Shown: positions 1 to 10,348 of the stretch, one piece after another
Layout: every line of letters begins with the position of its first letter
How positions within the stretch are numbered: the stretch's first letter is position 1
From: Micromonospora sp. CB01531
GTDB lineage: Bacteria > Actinomycetota > Actinomycetes > Mycobacteriales > Micromonosporaceae
Reading direction: 5' to 3'
NCBI RefSeq assembly: GCF_001905095.1
Contig: NZ_LWLS01000001.1
Location: 234,581-298,580 of the forward strand
Length of the DNA: 64,000 bases
Program-made: the position numbers and the translations under genes
The notes under the pieces: generated by a model
The model's database searches: none
Told to the model about the DNA's origin: nothing
Seen by the model: only the letters and a program-made list of their open reading frames with translations

Positions 1-42
1 ACGAGCGCCGCCGGCGATCCCTGACCCGCGGGTGACGCCCGG

Positions 43-1002
43 TCAGGCCAGGCCCCGCCGGCCGGCCTGCAGCCCGGCCTGAAAGCGGGTACGGGCGCCG
101 AGCGCGGCCAGCAGGGCGGACGAGCGGCGTCCCAGGGTGCGCACGCTCACGCCGAGTTCGCGGGCGATGGCTTCGTCCTTGAGCCCGGTGGCGAGCAGGG
201 CCAGCAGCCGCAAATCCGGCTCGTCGGCTCCCGTCGCGGGCTGCTCCGGGTCCCAGGCGGGCAGCGGCGTGGCCTGCACCCAGAGCAGTTCGAAGAGCTT
301 CACCAGCGCCGACACGACCATGGGCGCGCGGATCACCAGCGCGGCGTCCATGGCCCGCTCGCTGGCCAGCGGCAGCAGCGCCACCGAGCGGTCGCCGATC
401 GCCAGCTTCAGCGGCACGTCCGTGTGCACCCGCGCCTGTTCCCCGGCCGCCACGGCCGCCATCGCCTGCTCGTAGGCGCCGGGCAGCTCGAAAGCCTCGG
501 GGGCGTAGATGCCCCGCACGCTGGCGTCCCGACCGAGCAGCTCGTTCTCGGACACGTTCGCCGACGCCACCTCCTGGGCGTACGGCGGGCGATCCAGGAC
601 CAGCAGCTCCTTCGTCACGCCGTAGGTGAGCTGGACGAACTGGGCCTCGACGGCAGCCCGGCCGGTGACGATCTCCAGCAGTTCGTCCGGCCTGGTCGGC
701 AGTTCCTGCGGAAACTCCTCCGCCATCTGTTCGGCGGCTCGGCGTACCTGGGTGAACTCCTCGGTGCGCCGCACGACCAGGGCGTTCACCGCGACGTCCG
801 GACGGGTCGGCAGCAGCCGGGTGCCAGCACCGACCAGCCGGCTGACGAAGCCGAGTTCCTCCAGGCGCTCGGTCGCCGCGCGGACCACCCGGACGCTCTC
901 CCCGACCTGCCGGGCCAGCTCCGGCACGCTCGACTGCCGTCTGTGCAGGAGGGCCAGGTAGACCGATTCCTCCACCGGGTTCAGACCCAACGACTCGAAC
1001 AT
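43..1002 (-). CDS. TrmB/LuxR-type HTH transcriptional regulator
   Basis: A 319-residue DNA-binding regulator with two putative helix-turn-helix modules. The N-terminus (about residues 1-70, beginning MFESLGLNPVEESVYLALL) looks like a TrmB-type winged helix. The C-terminus (about 255-319, with LKDEAIARELGVSVRTLGRR) matches a LuxR-type recognition helix, and the middle is a probable ligand-sensing region. I chose the ATG at 1002 because GGAAGGGG lies just upstream; the open frame continues far upstream but loses protein character. This layout is common in actinobacterial regulators that otherwise have no receiver domain. The next gene is divergent and encodes a secreted protein, so local control of it is plausible but unproven. 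The effector is unknown. Confidence 0.85.
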   Translation of the reverse strand: MFESLGLNPVEESVYLALLHRRQSSVPELARQVGESVRVVRAATERLEELGFVSRLVGAGTRLLPTRPDVAVNALVVRRTEEFTQVRRAAEQMAEEFPQELPTRPDELLEIVTGRAAVEAQFVQLTYGVTKELLVLDRPPYAQEVASANVSENELLGRDASVRGIYAPEAFELPGAYEQAMAAVAAGEQARVHTDVPLKLAIGDRSVALLPLASERAMDAALVIRAPMVVSALVKLFELLWVQATPLPAWDPEQPATGADEPDLRLLALLATGLKDEAIARELGVSVRTLGRRSSALLAALGARTRFQAGLQAGRRGLA

Positions 1003-1104
1003 CCGAGCCCCTTCCCGCCTCGCGGGTGTCCGACACAGGCCATGGCCGGGCTCGGACACCCGAAACTGTGGCGATCGGTGCATGTCCACGTCTAGACATG
1101 CTTC

Positions 1105-2208
1105 ATGATCTTCTCCCGACTCAGCGGTGCACTCGCGCTGGCCGTCACGGCCGCCGGTGCCGTCAACCTCGCCACCGCGGCGCCCGCCGCCGCTGCCGAC
1201 GGGTGGCACCGCCCGCAGTGCGGCGTGGTGCAGGGCGACGGCTCGGTCACCTTCACGCGTAACGACGGTGGCGTCCTGGCCCGCACCACGACCCCCCTCA
1301 CCCCGGTCGCCTACCCGAGGCTCGTCGCCCTGAGCACGCCGAACACGCTGGTGGCCATCTCGAAGACGGCGATCCAGCGGTCCACCGACGCCGGCTGCAC
1401 CTGGCAGCAGATCGCCGACACCGGGCTGAGCCTGGCGGCGTACTACCTCGCCGCCGGGCCGGACGGGAACGCCTACGCGTACGGCGTGAACGACCAGCCG
1501 ATCTACCGGGTGCAGGGCGACCAGGTCGCCGAGGTGGCCGGCCCGGTCCCGAGCGACGGCGTGGTCGGACTGGCGGTGGACCGGACCGACGCGCGGGACC
1601 TGCGGGCGGTCAGCAAGGCCGGGCAGGTCTACGACTCCCACGACGGCGGTGCCACCTGGGCCGCCGTCGGGGTGCCGGCCGGCCAGGACGAGTTCGTCTA
1701 CCAGGCGGCCGTCGATCCCGCCGACCGGGATCACCTCATCGTGGGCACCATGGGCCACGGCAGCTACGTGACGTTCGACGGTGGCCGCAGCTGGACCCGG
1801 TCGGCCGGGGTCGGCGCCACCCCGCAGGCGAACGGCTTCTCCGTCGCCTTCTCGCCGGTTGATCCGCGGACGGTGTGGCTGGAGGGCTACGACCTCAGCC
1901 AGAACGACAACTCCGCGCGGCACATCTGGCGCTCGACCGACGGGGGCCGCAGCTTCGTGTCGGTGCTCGACGGCGCGCAGGCGACCCTGATCAACGGCAC
2001 CCCGTTGTGGCCGAGCCCGGTGGACCCGGACGTGCTGTACTTCGCGTACGGCACGTGGTTCGGTGGCTACGGCACCGATCTCTACCAGTACGACGTGTCG
2101 ACCGGTCGGTTGACCTCGCAGCACAACTCCCACGACGGCATCGCCGGCCTCGCCTTCAATCCGGTCGATCCGCAGGTGATGTACCTCGGGTTGGTCGAGG
2201 AGCGCTGA
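1105..2208 (+). CDS. Secreted Asp-box (BNR/sialidase-like) beta-propeller protein
   Basis: A 367-residue exported protein. Residues 1 to about 31 form a Sec signal peptide (MIFSRLSGALALAVTAAGAV, then an Ala-rich AAPAAAAD cleavage region). The mature part has at least four Asp-box motifs: STDAGCTW, SHDGGATW, TFDGGRSW and STDGGRSF, spaced as in six- or seven-bladed sialidase-type propellers. No sialidase FRIP motif or catalytic triad is evident, so a carbohydrate-binding or unknown extracellular role is safer than 'sialidase'. It diverges from the regulator at 43-1002. I see no good ribosome binding site for this start. Confidence 0.8.
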   Translation: MIFSRLSGALALAVTAAGAVNLATAAPAAAADGWHRPQCGVVQGDGSVTFTRNDGGVLARTTTPLTPVAYPRLVALSTPNTLVAISKTAIQRSTDAGCTWQQIADTGLSLAAYYLAAGPDGNAYAYGVNDQPIYRVQGDQVAEVAGPVPSDGVVGLAVDRTDARDLRAVSKAGQVYDSHDGGATWAAVGVPAGQDEFVYQAAVDPADRDHLIVGTMGHGSYVTFDGGRSWTRSAGVGATPQANGFSVAFSPVDPRTVWLEGYDLSQNDNSARHIWRSTDGGRSFVSVLDGAQATLINGTPLWPSPVDPDVLYFAYGTWFGGYGTDLYQYDVSTGRLTSQHNSHDGIAGLAFNPVDPQVMYLGLVEER

Positions 2209-2358
2209 CCTCGGGGCCCGCCCGGGGGACCGCACCTCGGGCGGGCGGCCCCGGCCGGACCGCGACACGTACCGGCCTGGGTGGAAACCCGGGCGAGGTG
2301 ACCGCCGTCGGCCCGACTAGGCTGGACCGGTTCCGTCCGGATCGCGCCTGGAGCTCAG

Positions 2359-3858
2359 ATGACGACGACACTGCCCGCGTACGACGAGGTCGTCGCGCGC
2401 TACGAACCGGTGATCGGCCTGGAGACCCACGTCGAGCTGGGCACGAACACCAAGATGTTCTGCGGCTGCCCGACCGACTTCGGCGGCGAGCCGAACACCC
2501 GGGTCTGCCCGGTCTGCCTCGGCCTGCCGGGCTCGCTGCCGGTGGCCAACAAGGCCGCCATCGAGGCGACGATCCGGATCGGCCTCGCGCTGAACTGCTC
2601 GATCGCCGAGTGGTGCCGGTTCGCCCGGAAGAACTACTTCTACCCGGACATGCCGAAGAACTTCCAGATCAGCCAGTACGACGAGCCGCTCTGCGTCGAC
2701 GGCTACCTGGACGTCGAGGTCAACGGCGAGACCGTGCGGATCGGCATCGAGCGGGTGCACCTGGAGGAGGACACCGGCAAGACGCTGCACGTCGGCGGCG
2801 CCACCGGCCGGATCCACGGCGCGACCGAGTCGCTGGTCGACTACAACCGCGCCGGCATTCCCCTCGTGGAGATCGTCACCAAGCCGATCCCCGGCACCGG
2901 CGCGCTCGCGCCGGAGGTGGCCCGGGCGTACGTCACCGAATTGCGCGACGTGATCCGCTCGCTGGGCGTCTCCGACGTCCGGATGGAGGAGGGCTCGCTG
3001 CGCTGCGACGTCAACACCTCGCTGAACAAGCCGGGCGAGGAGTGGGGCACCCGCACCGAGACCAAGAACGTCAACTCGCTGCGCTCGGTCGAGCGGGCGG
3101 TCCGCTCGGAGATGCTGCGCCAGGCCACGGTGCTCGACGCCGGCGGCAGCATCACCCAGGAGACCCGGCACTTCCACGAGGACACCGGCGACACCACGTC
3201 GGGCCGCTCCAAGGAGACCGCCACCGACTACCGGTACTTCCCGGAGCCCGACCTGGTCCCGCTCGCGCCGGACCCGGCCTGGGTGGTCGAGCTGAAGGCC
3301 GCCCTGCCGGAGCTGCCCCGGCTGCACCGCCGCCGGCTGCAGGAGCAGTGGGGGCTGTCCGACCTGGACATGCAGTCGGTGCTCAACGCCGGCGCGGTCG
3401 AACTGATCGAGCAGACCGTGGCCGCCGGCGCCACCCCGGCCGCCGCCCGCAAGTGGTGGCTCGGTGAGCTGTCCCGGCGGGCCAACGAGACCGGTGTCGA
3501 GCTGGCCGACGTCGGGGCCACCCCGGCGCAGGTCGCCGAGCTGCAGGGCCTCGTCGACGCTGGCAAGCTCACCGACAAGCTGGCCCGTACCGTCCTGGAG
3601 GGCGTGGTGGCCGGCGAGGGCTCGCCGACCCAGATCATGGCCAACCGGAACCTGGAGGTCGTCTCCGACACCGGCGCGCTCACCGCCGCGGTGGACGAGG
3701 CGATCGCCGCCAACCCGGAGGTCGCCGACAAGGTCCGCAGCGGCAAGGTCGCCGCGGCCGGCGCCCTGGTCGGGGCGGTCATGAAGACCACCCGCGGCCA
3801 GGCGGACGCCCGGACCGTCCGCGAGCTGATCCTGGCGCGCCTCGGCGTCCAGGGCTGA
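2359..3858 (+). CDS. gatB: Aspartyl/glutamyl-tRNA amidotransferase subunit B
   Basis: GatB, 499 residues, the kinase/transamidase subunit of GatCAB, which converts Glu-tRNA(Gln) to Gln-tRNA(Gln) (and Asp-tRNA(Asn) to Asn-tRNA(Asn)) in the cytoplasm. The family signature [20 protein letters not shown] is at about residues 20-39, followed by the [13 protein letters not shown] zinc region and [10 protein letters not shown] in the cradle domain. The last 150 residues form the helical YqeY-like tail. Length is normal. GGAG precedes the ATG. gatC and gatA would normally be adjacent; they are not downstream, and the regulator and Asp-box gene lie upstream. The tRNA-Gln gene is at 50.7 kb in this window. 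Confidence 0.97.
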   Translation: MTTTLPAYDEVVARYEPVIGLETHVELGTNTKMFCGCPTDFGGEPNTRVCPVCLGLPGSLPVANKAAIEATIRIGLALNCSIAEWCRFARKNYFYPDMPKNFQISQYDEPLCVDGYLDVEVNGETVRIGIERVHLEEDTGKTLHVGGATGRIHGATESLVDYNRAGIPLVEIVTKPIPGTGALAPEVARAYVTELRDVIRSLGVSDVRMEEGSLRCDVNTSLNKPGEEWGTRTETKNVNSLRSVERAVRSEMLRQATVLDAGGSITQETRHFHEDTGDTTSGRSKETATDYRYFPEPDLVPLAPDPAWVVELKAALPELPRLHRRRLQEQWGLSDLDMQSVLNAGAVELIEQTVAAGATPAAARKWWLGELSRRANETGVELADVGATPAQVAELQGLVDAGKLTDKLARTVLEGVVAGEGSPTQIMANRNLEVVSDTGALTAAVDEAIAANPEVADKVRSGKVAAAGALVGAVMKTTRGQADARTVRELILARLGVQG

Positions 3859-3861
3859 GGC

Positions 3862-3904
3862 GAAGGGTCCTGTTGACGCCTGGCGCTCGGCAGAGGGATC
3901 CCCG
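3862..3904. repeat. Dispersed repeat, family with core GACGCCTGG (copy 1 of 3)
   Basis: An imperfect palindromic element just after the gatB stop codon. It starts GAAGGGTCCTGTTGACGCCT and ends GGCAGAGGGATCCCC. It resembles the elements at 21021-21066 (inverted) and 39931-39975: a purine-rich end, a TCAA/TTGA-[C/T]GCCTG core, and a complementary C-rich end. All three copies sit directly after a stop codon. Confidence 0.6.
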
Positions 3905-3919
3905 CCTGACACCCCCGTG

Positions 3920-3951
3920 AAGGCCGCCGTCGCGATCCGGCGGCGGCCCTT
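3920..3951 (+). terminator. Probable gatB terminator hairpin
   Basis: GGCCGCCG at 3922-3929 pairs with CGGCGGCC at 3941-3948, with a loop of about 11 bases. There is no U tract, as is common for GC-rich actinobacterial terminators. Confidence 0.5.
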
Positions 3952-4029
3952 CCCGGATCCCCCCGGCTAGCGCGCCGACTTGCGCACCCCCGCGAAGGGC
4001 GTCAACGGCGACGCCCGGATGGAGTCACC

Positions 4030-6387
4030 GTGAACCAGCACGACCTCGACGTTCTCGACGAGATCCAGCGGCGGGTGCTCTGGCTCGCCACCCGCATCGT
4101 GGACGCCGCCAACCACGACCGGGACACCGGTGACGGGGTGAAGGTCGGCGGCCACCAGGCGTCCAGCGCCTCCCTGGTCACCGCGATGACCGCGCTCTGG
4201 TTCGCTCACCTGGACGGCGAGGACCGGGTCGCGGTCAAGCCGCACGCCTCGCCGGTGTTCCACGCCATCCAGTACCTGCTCGGCAACCTGGACCGGTCGT
4301 ACCTGCCGAAGCTGCGGGCGCGCGGCGGGCTGCAGTCGTACCCGTCGCGGACCAAGGATCCGGACGGGGTGGACTTCTCCACCGGCTCGGTCGGCCTGGG
4401 CGCCGCCGCGCCGCTGTTCGCCGCGGTCACCCGCCGCTACGTCGACGCGCACTTCGGCGCCCGTCCGCACTCCCGGTTCATCGCGCTGATCGGCGACGCC
4501 GAACTGGACGAGGGAAACATCTGGGAGGCCGTCGCCGACCCGGCCACCACCGGGCTGGGCAACGTGATGTGGCTGGTTGACTTCAACCGCCAGTCGCTGG
4601 ACCGGGTCGTCCCGGGCATCCGGATCAACCAGTGGCGCGGCCAGTTCGAGGCCGCCGGCTGGCACGTGGTCGAGGTCAAGTACGGCCGCAAGCTCGCCGA
4701 GGCGTACGCCCGGCCGGGCGGCGAGGCGCTGCGCGACTGGATCGACCTGATGCCGAACGAGCAGTACCAGTCGCTGTTCGGGCTGGCCGGGCCGGCCCTG
4801 CGCAAGCAGTTCCTCGATGGCGCGCCGGCCGAGGTGTCCGCCTTCGTGGCCGACGTCCCCGACGACGAGCTGGGCCCGCTCGTCACCGACCTCGGCGGGC
4901 ACGACCTCGAGGCGATGCTCGACGCGTACGCTCAGTGCGACGCGGTCACCGACCGGCCCAGCGTGGTCTTCGCGTACACGGTCAAGGGGTGGGGGCTGCC
5001 GATCGCCGGCAACCCGCGCAACCACTCGGCGCTGCTCAGCACCGAGCAGGTCGACGCGCTGCGCGCCGCGCACGGCCTGACCCGCGAGACCGAGTGGGAC
5101 CGCCTCGACCCGGCCTCCCCGGCCGGCATCCGGGCCGGCGAGCGCCGGGAGGCGCTGTCCCGCGGGCCGCGCGAGCGGGCGCTGGGGGTCACCGTCCCGG
5201 AGACCACCAAGGTACGCGCCAACAAGCCCGTCGCCACCCAGGAGGTCTTCGGCCGGGTGCTGGTCGACCTGGCCCGGGACGCCGACGTCGCGCCCTACCT
5301 GGTCACCACCGCGCCCGACGTGGCCACCTCGACAAACCTGGCCGGGTTCATCAACAAGACCGGCGTCTTCGCCCCCACCGCGCAGCGCTCCTGGACGGAG
5401 GACCGGATGCTGCGCTGGACGGAGAGCCCGGCGGGCCAGCACATCGAGCTGGGCATCTCGGAGATGAACCTGTTCCTGCTGCTCGGCCAGCTCGGCCTGT
5501 CGTGGGACCTGTCCGGCCAGCCGCTGCTGCCGGTCGGCACGGTCTACGACCCGTTCGTGCTGCGCGGCCTGGACGCCTTCCTCTACGGCACCTACTCGGG
5601 TTCCCGGTTCGTGGTCGCCGGCACCCCGTCCGGCATCACCCTCGCCCCGGAGGGCGGCGCCCACCAGTCCACCATTACCGCCTCGGTGGGGTTGGAGCTG
5701 CCCGGCGTCACCTTCATCGAGCCCGCGTACGCCGGCAGCCTCGACTGGCTGCTCTGTGACGCGCTCGGCCAGATCGCCGGGGGAGCCGCGCCCGCCGCCA
5801 CCGCCGCGCCCGCCGAGGACGGGGCGTACTACTTCCGGCTCAGCACCCGTCCCATCGACCAGGCGCCCTTCGAGGCGGCCCGGGCCCGGATCGGCGACGC
5901 GGTGCTGCGCCGGCAGGTGGTCGCCGGGGCCTACCGGCTGGTGGACGCGCACGAGGCGTACCCCCAGCTGGCCGACGCCCCGGTCGTGCAGCTCGCCGCC
6001 TCCGGCGCGGTGCTGCCGGAGGTGCTGGCGGCCGCCGCGGAGCTGGCGGAGGAGGGGGTGGCCGCGCACGTCGTGGACGTCACCTCGCTGGACCGGCTCT
6101 ACCGGGCCTGGCAGCGGACCCTGCGCCAGGGCGTCCGGACGGCGACCGTGCCGAGCGTGCCCGGCGCGCTGCGGTCGGCCTTCGCCGACCGGGTGCCGGT
6201 GGTGACCGTGCACGACGCCGCCTCGCACGCGATGGCCTGGCTCGGCTCGGCGCTCGGCGCCCCGGCGGTGCCGCTCGGGGTGGACGAGTTCGGCCAGTCG
6301 GGCAGCGTCCACGAGCTGTACGAGCTGCACGACCTGCTGCCGGGCAGCATCGTCAACGCCGCCCTGGCCGCGCTCTCGCTGCGCTGA
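4030..6387 (+). CDS. Thiamine-diphosphate enzyme, pyruvate dehydrogenase E1/transketolase-like
   Basis: A 785-residue protein of the homodimeric E1/transketolase superfamily. The ThDP-binding motif is GDAELDEGNIWEAV...FNRQSLD at about residues 156-195 (GDx...N form). The pyrimidine domain is around residues 400-600 (LGISEMNLFLLLGQLG, with the conserved Glu), and a transketolase-type C-terminal domain ends the protein. It is shorter than AceE E1 (about 890-930) and longer than a transketolase (about 700), matching a distinct actinobacterial group often annotated as transketolase-like or pyruvate dehydrogenase. The substrate cannot be decided from sequence. The GTG start is preceded by GGAG. 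No E2 or E3 partner gene is nearby. Confidence 0.85.
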   Translation: MNQHDLDVLDEIQRRVLWLATRIVDAANHDRDTGDGVKVGGHQASSASLVTAMTALWFAHLDGEDRVAVKPHASPVFHAIQYLLGNLDRSYLPKLRARGGLQSYPSRTKDPDGVDFSTGSVGLGAAAPLFAAVTRRYVDAHFGARPHSRFIALIGDAELDEGNIWEAVADPATTGLGNVMWLVDFNRQSLDRVVPGIRINQWRGQFEAAGWHVVEVKYGRKLAEAYARPGGEALRDWIDLMPNEQYQSLFGLAGPALRKQFLDGAPAEVSAFVADVPDDELGPLVTDLGGHDLEAMLDAYAQCDAVTDRPSVVFAYTVKGWGLPIAGNPRNHSALLSTEQVDALRAAHGLTRETEWDRLDPASPAGIRAGERREALSRGPRERALGVTVPETTKVRANKPVATQEVFGRVLVDLARDADVAPYLVTTAPDVATSTNLAGFINKTGVFAPTAQRSWTEDRMLRWTESPAGQHIELGISEMNLFLLLGQLGLSWDLSGQPLLPVGTVYDPFVLRGLDAFLYGTYSGSRFVVAGTPSGITLAPEGGAHQSTITASVGLELPGVTFIEPAYAGSLDWLLCDALGQIAGGAAPAATAAPAEDGAYYFRLSTRPIDQAPFEAARARIGDAVLRRQVVAGAYRLVDAHEAYPQLADAPVVQLAASGAVLPEVLAAAAELAEEGVAAHVVDVTSLDRLYRAWQRTLRQGVRTATVPSVPGALRSAFADRVPVVTVHDAASHAMAWLGSALGAPAVPLGVDEFGQSGSVHELYELHDLLPGSIVNAALAALSLR

Positions 6388-6391
6388 CGCC

Positions 6392-8020
6392 TCAGCGGGT
6401 CGGGCTCGCGGTCGGGCTGCCCGGGCTCGGACCGGCCGGCACCGGGGCGCCCCGGGTGGGAGTCGGGGTGACCGGCACCTGCTCGCCCTTCGCCGGGTCG
6501 CTGATCACGTGCCGTGCCAGGTTGACCTGCGACTGGCCGGTGCCGCCCACGGTGATCTCGTCGTACGCCTGGAGCAGCTTCTGCTGGTCGAAGTAGAGCA
6601 CCGTCATGGTCAGCGGGGTGGGCTTCTCGCCCTCCAGGCCGCGCAGCCCGGCGCCGCCGGTGGAGCCCTCCACCATCAGCGTGGTCGGCTCCTTGCCCGG
6701 CGACTGCGGCAGCTTCAACACCTGCCGTTCGTGCAGGTGCCCGGCCAGCACCAGCGGGCAGGTGCCGGAGAGCGGCCCGGCCGAGGCCGGGTCGTGCACG
6801 AGGGCGATGTTCACCTTGGTCGGCGAGTTCTGCACCGTGGTGGCCAGCTGCTCGCCGACCCCGATCACCTGGTCGGCGACCTGCGCGGTGAGTCCGCTGC
6901 CGGCCGGTGAGGTCTCCTTGTCCGGGGTGAACCGCGGGTCGCCGATGCCGGCGATGGTCAGCCCGGACACCGTGGTCGTGGAGTTGTCGAGCACGATCGC
7001 GTTCGGCTGATTGGCCACGGCCGCGGCGGTCCGCGCCGAGTCGTGGTTGCCGCGGATGTAGACGTACGGCTTCTTGAGCAGGCCGATCGAGCCGACGAAG
7101 GACGCCTCCGGTTCGCTGCCCCAGTCGGTGATGTCGCCGGTGTCGATCACCACGTCGATGCCGAACTGCTCGACGATGGTCCGGATCAGCGACCAGCCGG
7201 TCGGGTTGAGGTGCATGTCGGAGACGTGCAGGACCCGGGTGGTGCCGGGGGCCGGCTCGTACACCGGCAGCGCCGAGACGGTGGTGTAGAGCTTGCTGAC
7301 GTTGCCGACCAGCCGCTGGAGCTGCTCGGCGTACTTGGTGTAGTCGTTGGCGATCCGGCGCGCGTCGCCGACGATCGCCGGTGCGTTGACCAGCAGCCCC
7401 TCGTAGCGCGGCTCCTCGATCGCCTGCGGGCGGACGGTGGCGGCGGCCAGCCCGAGACTCCCGGCGGTGACCACCAGCGCCAGGCCGCCGGCCCAGGCCA
7501 TCCGGCGTACGTCCCGGAAGACCAGCCCGGCCAGCAGCAGGGTGGCCAGCACCGCCGAGGCGAGCGTCTTCAGCCCGAGGCGCATCACGCCGGCGCGGAC
7601 GTCCTCCACGGCGGACTGGCTGGCCCGGCTGATGCTCGCCGGGTCGTCGATCAGCGCCTCGGTCCGCCGCTGGTCCAGCGCGCCCAGCTCCACGGTCAGG
7701 TAGGTCGGCCCGTTGTGGCTGTCCAGCTTCAACGCGCCCAGCGGCGGGATGTCGATGGTGGTGCCACCGCTCAGCGACGGGCTGAGGCTCAGGTGCGCGC
7801 GGAACGGCCCGATGTCGGTGCCCACGTGCCCGCCGGCGTACGTGCCGGCGATGATCCCGGTGAGGGTGACCACGAGCAGGGCCAGCACCGCGCCGAGTTG
7901 GCGCAGTCGGACACTCGGCCGTAGCCGCCACCACCGTCGGGACGCCCAGCGGCGGGCGCGCCCGATCGCCGGGGCTGCCTCGTCCCCGGTCCTGCGCTGC
8001 TCGTTCTCCTGGCCGTCCAT
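6392..8020 (-). CDS. Membrane-anchored metallophosphoesterase
   Basis: A 542-residue protein. One transmembrane segment lies at about residues 40-62 (LGAVLALLVVTLTGIIAGTY) and two more around 168-215. The calcineurin-like phosphoesterase domain follows, with metal ligands in order: DMH (VSDMHLNPTGW), GDxxD (DTGDITDWG), GNHD (RGNHDSARTA), a later HD, and GHLH (LAGHLHERQ). The catalytic domain should face outside. The C-terminus is a Pro/Thr/Ser-rich tail. The ATG at 8020 follows a CAGAAT box (8027-8032) by six bases, which suggests leaderless transcription. It converges on the E1-like gene with a 4 bp gap. The substrate is unknown. Confidence 0.9.
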   Translation of the reverse strand: MDGQENEQRRTGDEAAPAIGRARRWASRRWWRLRPSVRLRQLGAVLALLVVTLTGIIAGTYAGGHVGTDIGPFRAHLSLSPSLSGGTTIDIPPLGALKLDSHNGPTYLTVELGALDQRRTEALIDDPASISRASQSAVEDVRAGVMRLGLKTLASAVLATLLLAGLVFRDVRRMAWAGGLALVVTAGSLGLAAATVRPQAIEEPRYEGLLVNAPAIVGDARRIANDYTKYAEQLQRLVGNVSKLYTTVSALPVYEPAPGTTRVLHVSDMHLNPTGWSLIRTIVEQFGIDVVIDTGDITDWGSEPEASFVGSIGLLKKPYVYIRGNHDSARTAAAVANQPNAIVLDNSTTTVSGLTIAGIGDPRFTPDKETSPAGSGLTAQVADQVIGVGEQLATTVQNSPTKVNIALVHDPASAGPLSGTCPLVLAGHLHERQVLKLPQSPGKEPTTLMVEGSTGGAGLRGLEGEKPTPLTMTVLYFDQQKLLQAYDEITVGGTGQSQVNLARHVISDPAKGEQVPVTPTPTRGAPVPAGPSPGSPTASPTR

Positions 8021-8114
8021 GCTCAGATTCTGACCTGCCCAATGCTGGATCTTGGTAAACCCGGGCCATGCCCGGACGTTCTGACCTGTCGTCGGTGCCG
8101 GTCGGCGTGACCGG

Positions 8115-9290
8115 TCAGCTGCGTCCGGCCCCGCCGTCGGCGAAGACCAGCCGCAGTATCCGGTCGTCCTCCGGGACCGGCTTGCCCCGGCCGTCCCGGT
8201 TGGAGGTGGTCACCCAGACCGAGCCGTCCGGGGCGACCGCGGCGGCCCGGAGCCGGCCGTACTTGCCGGTCAGCAGCTCGCGGGGCTGGCCGAGAACGGT
8301 CCCGGTCGGGGCCAGCTCGACCAGCCAGAGCCGCTGCCCGCGCAGGCACGCGGTGACCAGCAGGCGCTCCGCCGCGGCCAGCCCGGAGCAGGAGGCCTCG
8401 CCGGTCCGCCACTGCACGACCGGGTTGACGTAGCGCTTGTCGTCGCCGCGCCCCTCCACCTGTGGCCAGCCGTAGTTGCCGCCCTTGTTGATCTGGTTGA
8501 TCTCGTCCCAGGTGTTCTGGCCGAACTCGACGGCGTACATCCGCTTGTCCGGCGTCCAGGCGAAGCCCTGGACGTTGCGGTGCCCGAGCGACCACACGGG
8601 TGAGCCGGCGGTGGGGTTACCCGGAGCCGGCTTGCCGTCGGGCGTGATCCGCAGGATCTTGCCGCCGAGGCTCTTCGGGTCCTGCGCGTTGGCCGTGTTC
8701 CCGGCGTCGCCGGTGCTGACGTAGAGGTAGCCGTCGGGGCCGAAGCCGACGCCGCCGCCATTGTGGTTGCCGGCCTTGGGGATGCCGGTGAGGATCGGGG
8801 TGGGCCGCCCGCCGAGCTCCAGCTTCGCGATCCGGTTGTCCTGGGCGGCGGTGTAGTAGACGAAGACCGTGCGGTCCTTCGCGTACGACGGGGAGACGGC
8901 GATGCCGAGCAGCCCGCCCTCGCCGCCGGCCGCGACGTCCGGCACGCTCTGCACCACGGTGACGTTCATCCCCTCCGGCCCGGACTCCGGGCCGACCTGG
9001 AGGATCCGGCCGCTGTCCCGCTCGGTCACCAGGGCGCCGCCGTCGGGCAGGAACGCGATCGCCCACGGCACCGCCAGGCCCTTGGCCAGCACCGTCGTGA
9101 CCACCTGCTGGCCGGCGCCGCCCGGGCCGGCGGTCGCCGACGGGGTCGGCAGGTTGGGCGGCTGGCCGGCCGGGTCGGGATCCGGCTCGCCGAAGGCGCA
9201 GCCGGCGGTGCCCAGCAGCAGCGCCGCGCAGGACGCCGCCAGCGCCGCCCGACGGCGACCGGTGCGGGGGTACGGGGGAGGCGCGCTCAC
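8115..9290 (-). CDS. Lipoprotein PQQ-type sugar dehydrogenase (glucose/sorbosone dehydrogenase family)
   Basis: A 391-residue exported lipoprotein. The lipobox LLLGTAGC is at about residues 23-30, followed by a Pro-rich linker. The remainder is the glucose/sorbosone dehydrogenase propeller: [66 protein letters not shown] and [13 protein letters not shown] are hallmark strands, including the HNG/TGD and GHRN motifs of the active face. PQQ or another quinone cofactor is inferred from the family. I chose the GTG at 9290 because it gives a clean signal peptide and has TACCCT (9298-9303) seven bases upstream, so it is probably leaderless. The promoter is back to back with the next gene. Confidence 0.9.
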   Translation of the reverse strand: MSAPPPYPRTGRRRAALAASCAALLLGTAGCAFGEPDPDPAGQPPNLPTPSATAGPGGAGQQVVTTVLAKGLAVPWAIAFLPDGGALVTERDSGRILQVGPESGPEGMNVTVVQSVPDVAAGGEGGLLGIAVSPSYAKDRTVFVYYTAAQDNRIAKLELGGRPTPILTGIPKAGNHNGGGVGFGPDGYLYVSTGDAGNTANAQDPKSLGGKILRITPDGKPAPGNPTAGSPVWSLGHRNVQGFAWTPDKRMYAVEFGQNTWDEINQINKGGNYGWPQVEGRGDDKRYVNPVVQWRTGEASCSGLAAAERLLVTACLRGQRLWLVELAPTGTVLGQPRELLTGKYGRLRAAAVAPDGSVWVTTSNRDGRGKPVPEDDRILRLVFADGGAGRS

Positions 9291-9372
9291 CCGACCCAGG
9301 GTAGCCGGGCTGAGGCCGCGCGGACGGCCACCGCGAGCAGGGCGCGCCCGTCGGCGACTATCGTCGGTGATC

Positions 9373-10302
9373 GTGAAGGTTTGGATCCCGCACCGGGCCG
9401 GTCCCGCCCTCCTCGGTGAGCTGCCTCCGGGCGTCACCATAGAGCTGCTGGAGGACCCCGCCCGGCTCCCGTCCTCCCCGGCCGGCGTGCGGTTCTGGGT
9501 GCCGCCGTTCCTCTCCGCCGGTCCGGCCGCCGCCCCGCTCCTGGCCGAGCTGCCCGACCTGGCGGTGGTGCAGCTCCTGTCCGCCGGGGCGGACGCCTGG
9601 GTGGGGCAGATCCCCGACGGGGTGACGCTCAGCGACGCCCGCGGCGTGCACGACACCAGCACCGCCGAGTGGGTGGTCACCGCCATCCTGTCGGTGCTGC
9701 GCGGCTTCGGCCCGCTGGCCCGGGCGCAGGCCCGCCGGGAGTGGGCGTACGACGCGGTGGCCCCGACCGACGAGCTGGCCGGCAAGCGGGTGCTGATCGT
9801 CGGGGCGGGGTCGATCGGGGCCGCGGTGCAGGCCCGACTGGCCCCGTTCGAGGTGACCTTCACCCTGGTCGCCCGGACCCCGCGCCCCGCCGAGGGGGTG
9901 CACGGGGTGGACGAGTTGCCCGCCCTGCTGCCCGAGGCGGACGTGGTGGTCCTGCTGGTGCCGCTGACCGAGCAGACCCGGGGACTGGTCGACGAGAAGT
10001 TCCTCGCCGCGATGTCGGACGGCGCGCTGCTGGTCAACGCCGCCCGCGGCCCGGTGGCCCGGACGCCGGCGCTGGTCGCCGAGTTGGCCTCCGGCCGGCT
10101 GCGGGCCGCGCTGGACGTCACCGATCCCGAGCCGCTGCCCGCCGACCATCCGCTGTGGGAGCTGCCGAACGTCCTGCTCACCCCGCATGTCGCCGGCTCG
10201 GTCCGCGGGCTGCTGCCGCGTGCGTACCGGCTGGTGGGCGAGCAGGTGCGCCGGTTCGTGGCCGGGGAGCCGCTGGTGAACCGGGTGGTGGACGGCTACT
10301 GA
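9373..10302 (+). CDS. D-isomer-specific 2-hydroxyacid dehydrogenase
   Basis: A 309-residue NAD(P)-dependent dehydrogenase. The Rossmann motif [13 protein letters not shown] is near residue 140. The catalytic Arg is in [10 protein letters not shown], the Glu/Asp in [15 protein letters not shown] and the catalytic His in LTPHVAG. The N-terminal substrate domain is short and starts [10 protein letters not shown]. Two in-frame GTGs are possible, at 9367 and 9373. I prefer 9373 because TATCGT at 9359-9364 is then eight bases upstream and fits the leaderless pattern seen throughout this window. The substrate is not predictable. The gene shares an 82 bp divergent promoter region with the sugar dehydrogenase. 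Confidence 0.88.
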   Translation: MKVWIPHRAGPALLGELPPGVTIELLEDPARLPSSPAGVRFWVPPFLSAGPAAAPLLAELPDLAVVQLLSAGADAWVGQIPDGVTLSDARGVHDTSTAEWVVTAILSVLRGFGPLARAQARREWAYDAVAPTDELAGKRVLIVGAGSIGAAVQARLAPFEVTFTLVARTPRPAEGVHGVDELPALLPEADVVVLLVPLTEQTRGLVDEKFLAAMSDGALLVNAARGPVARTPALVAELASGRLRAALDVTDPEPLPADHPLWELPNVLLTPHVAGSVRGLLPRAYRLVGEQVRRFVAGEPLVNRVVDGY

Positions 10303-10348
10303 CCCCGGCCGGCTCAGTCCGTCCCGGCCGCTCTCGTCGGGGTCGGGC

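Noticed and set aside
27..42. Start of another gene at the left edge
   Set aside because: Too little sequence lies outside the regulator's stop codon to support any call.
2317..3912. Long minus-strand open frame antisense to gatB
   Set aside because: Gly/Arg/Asp-rich translation with no family motifs. It is a mirror frame produced by high third-position GC in gatB. Similar long antisense frames over ilvBNC, serA, leuB, cimA, ppk and leuC were dropped for the same reason.
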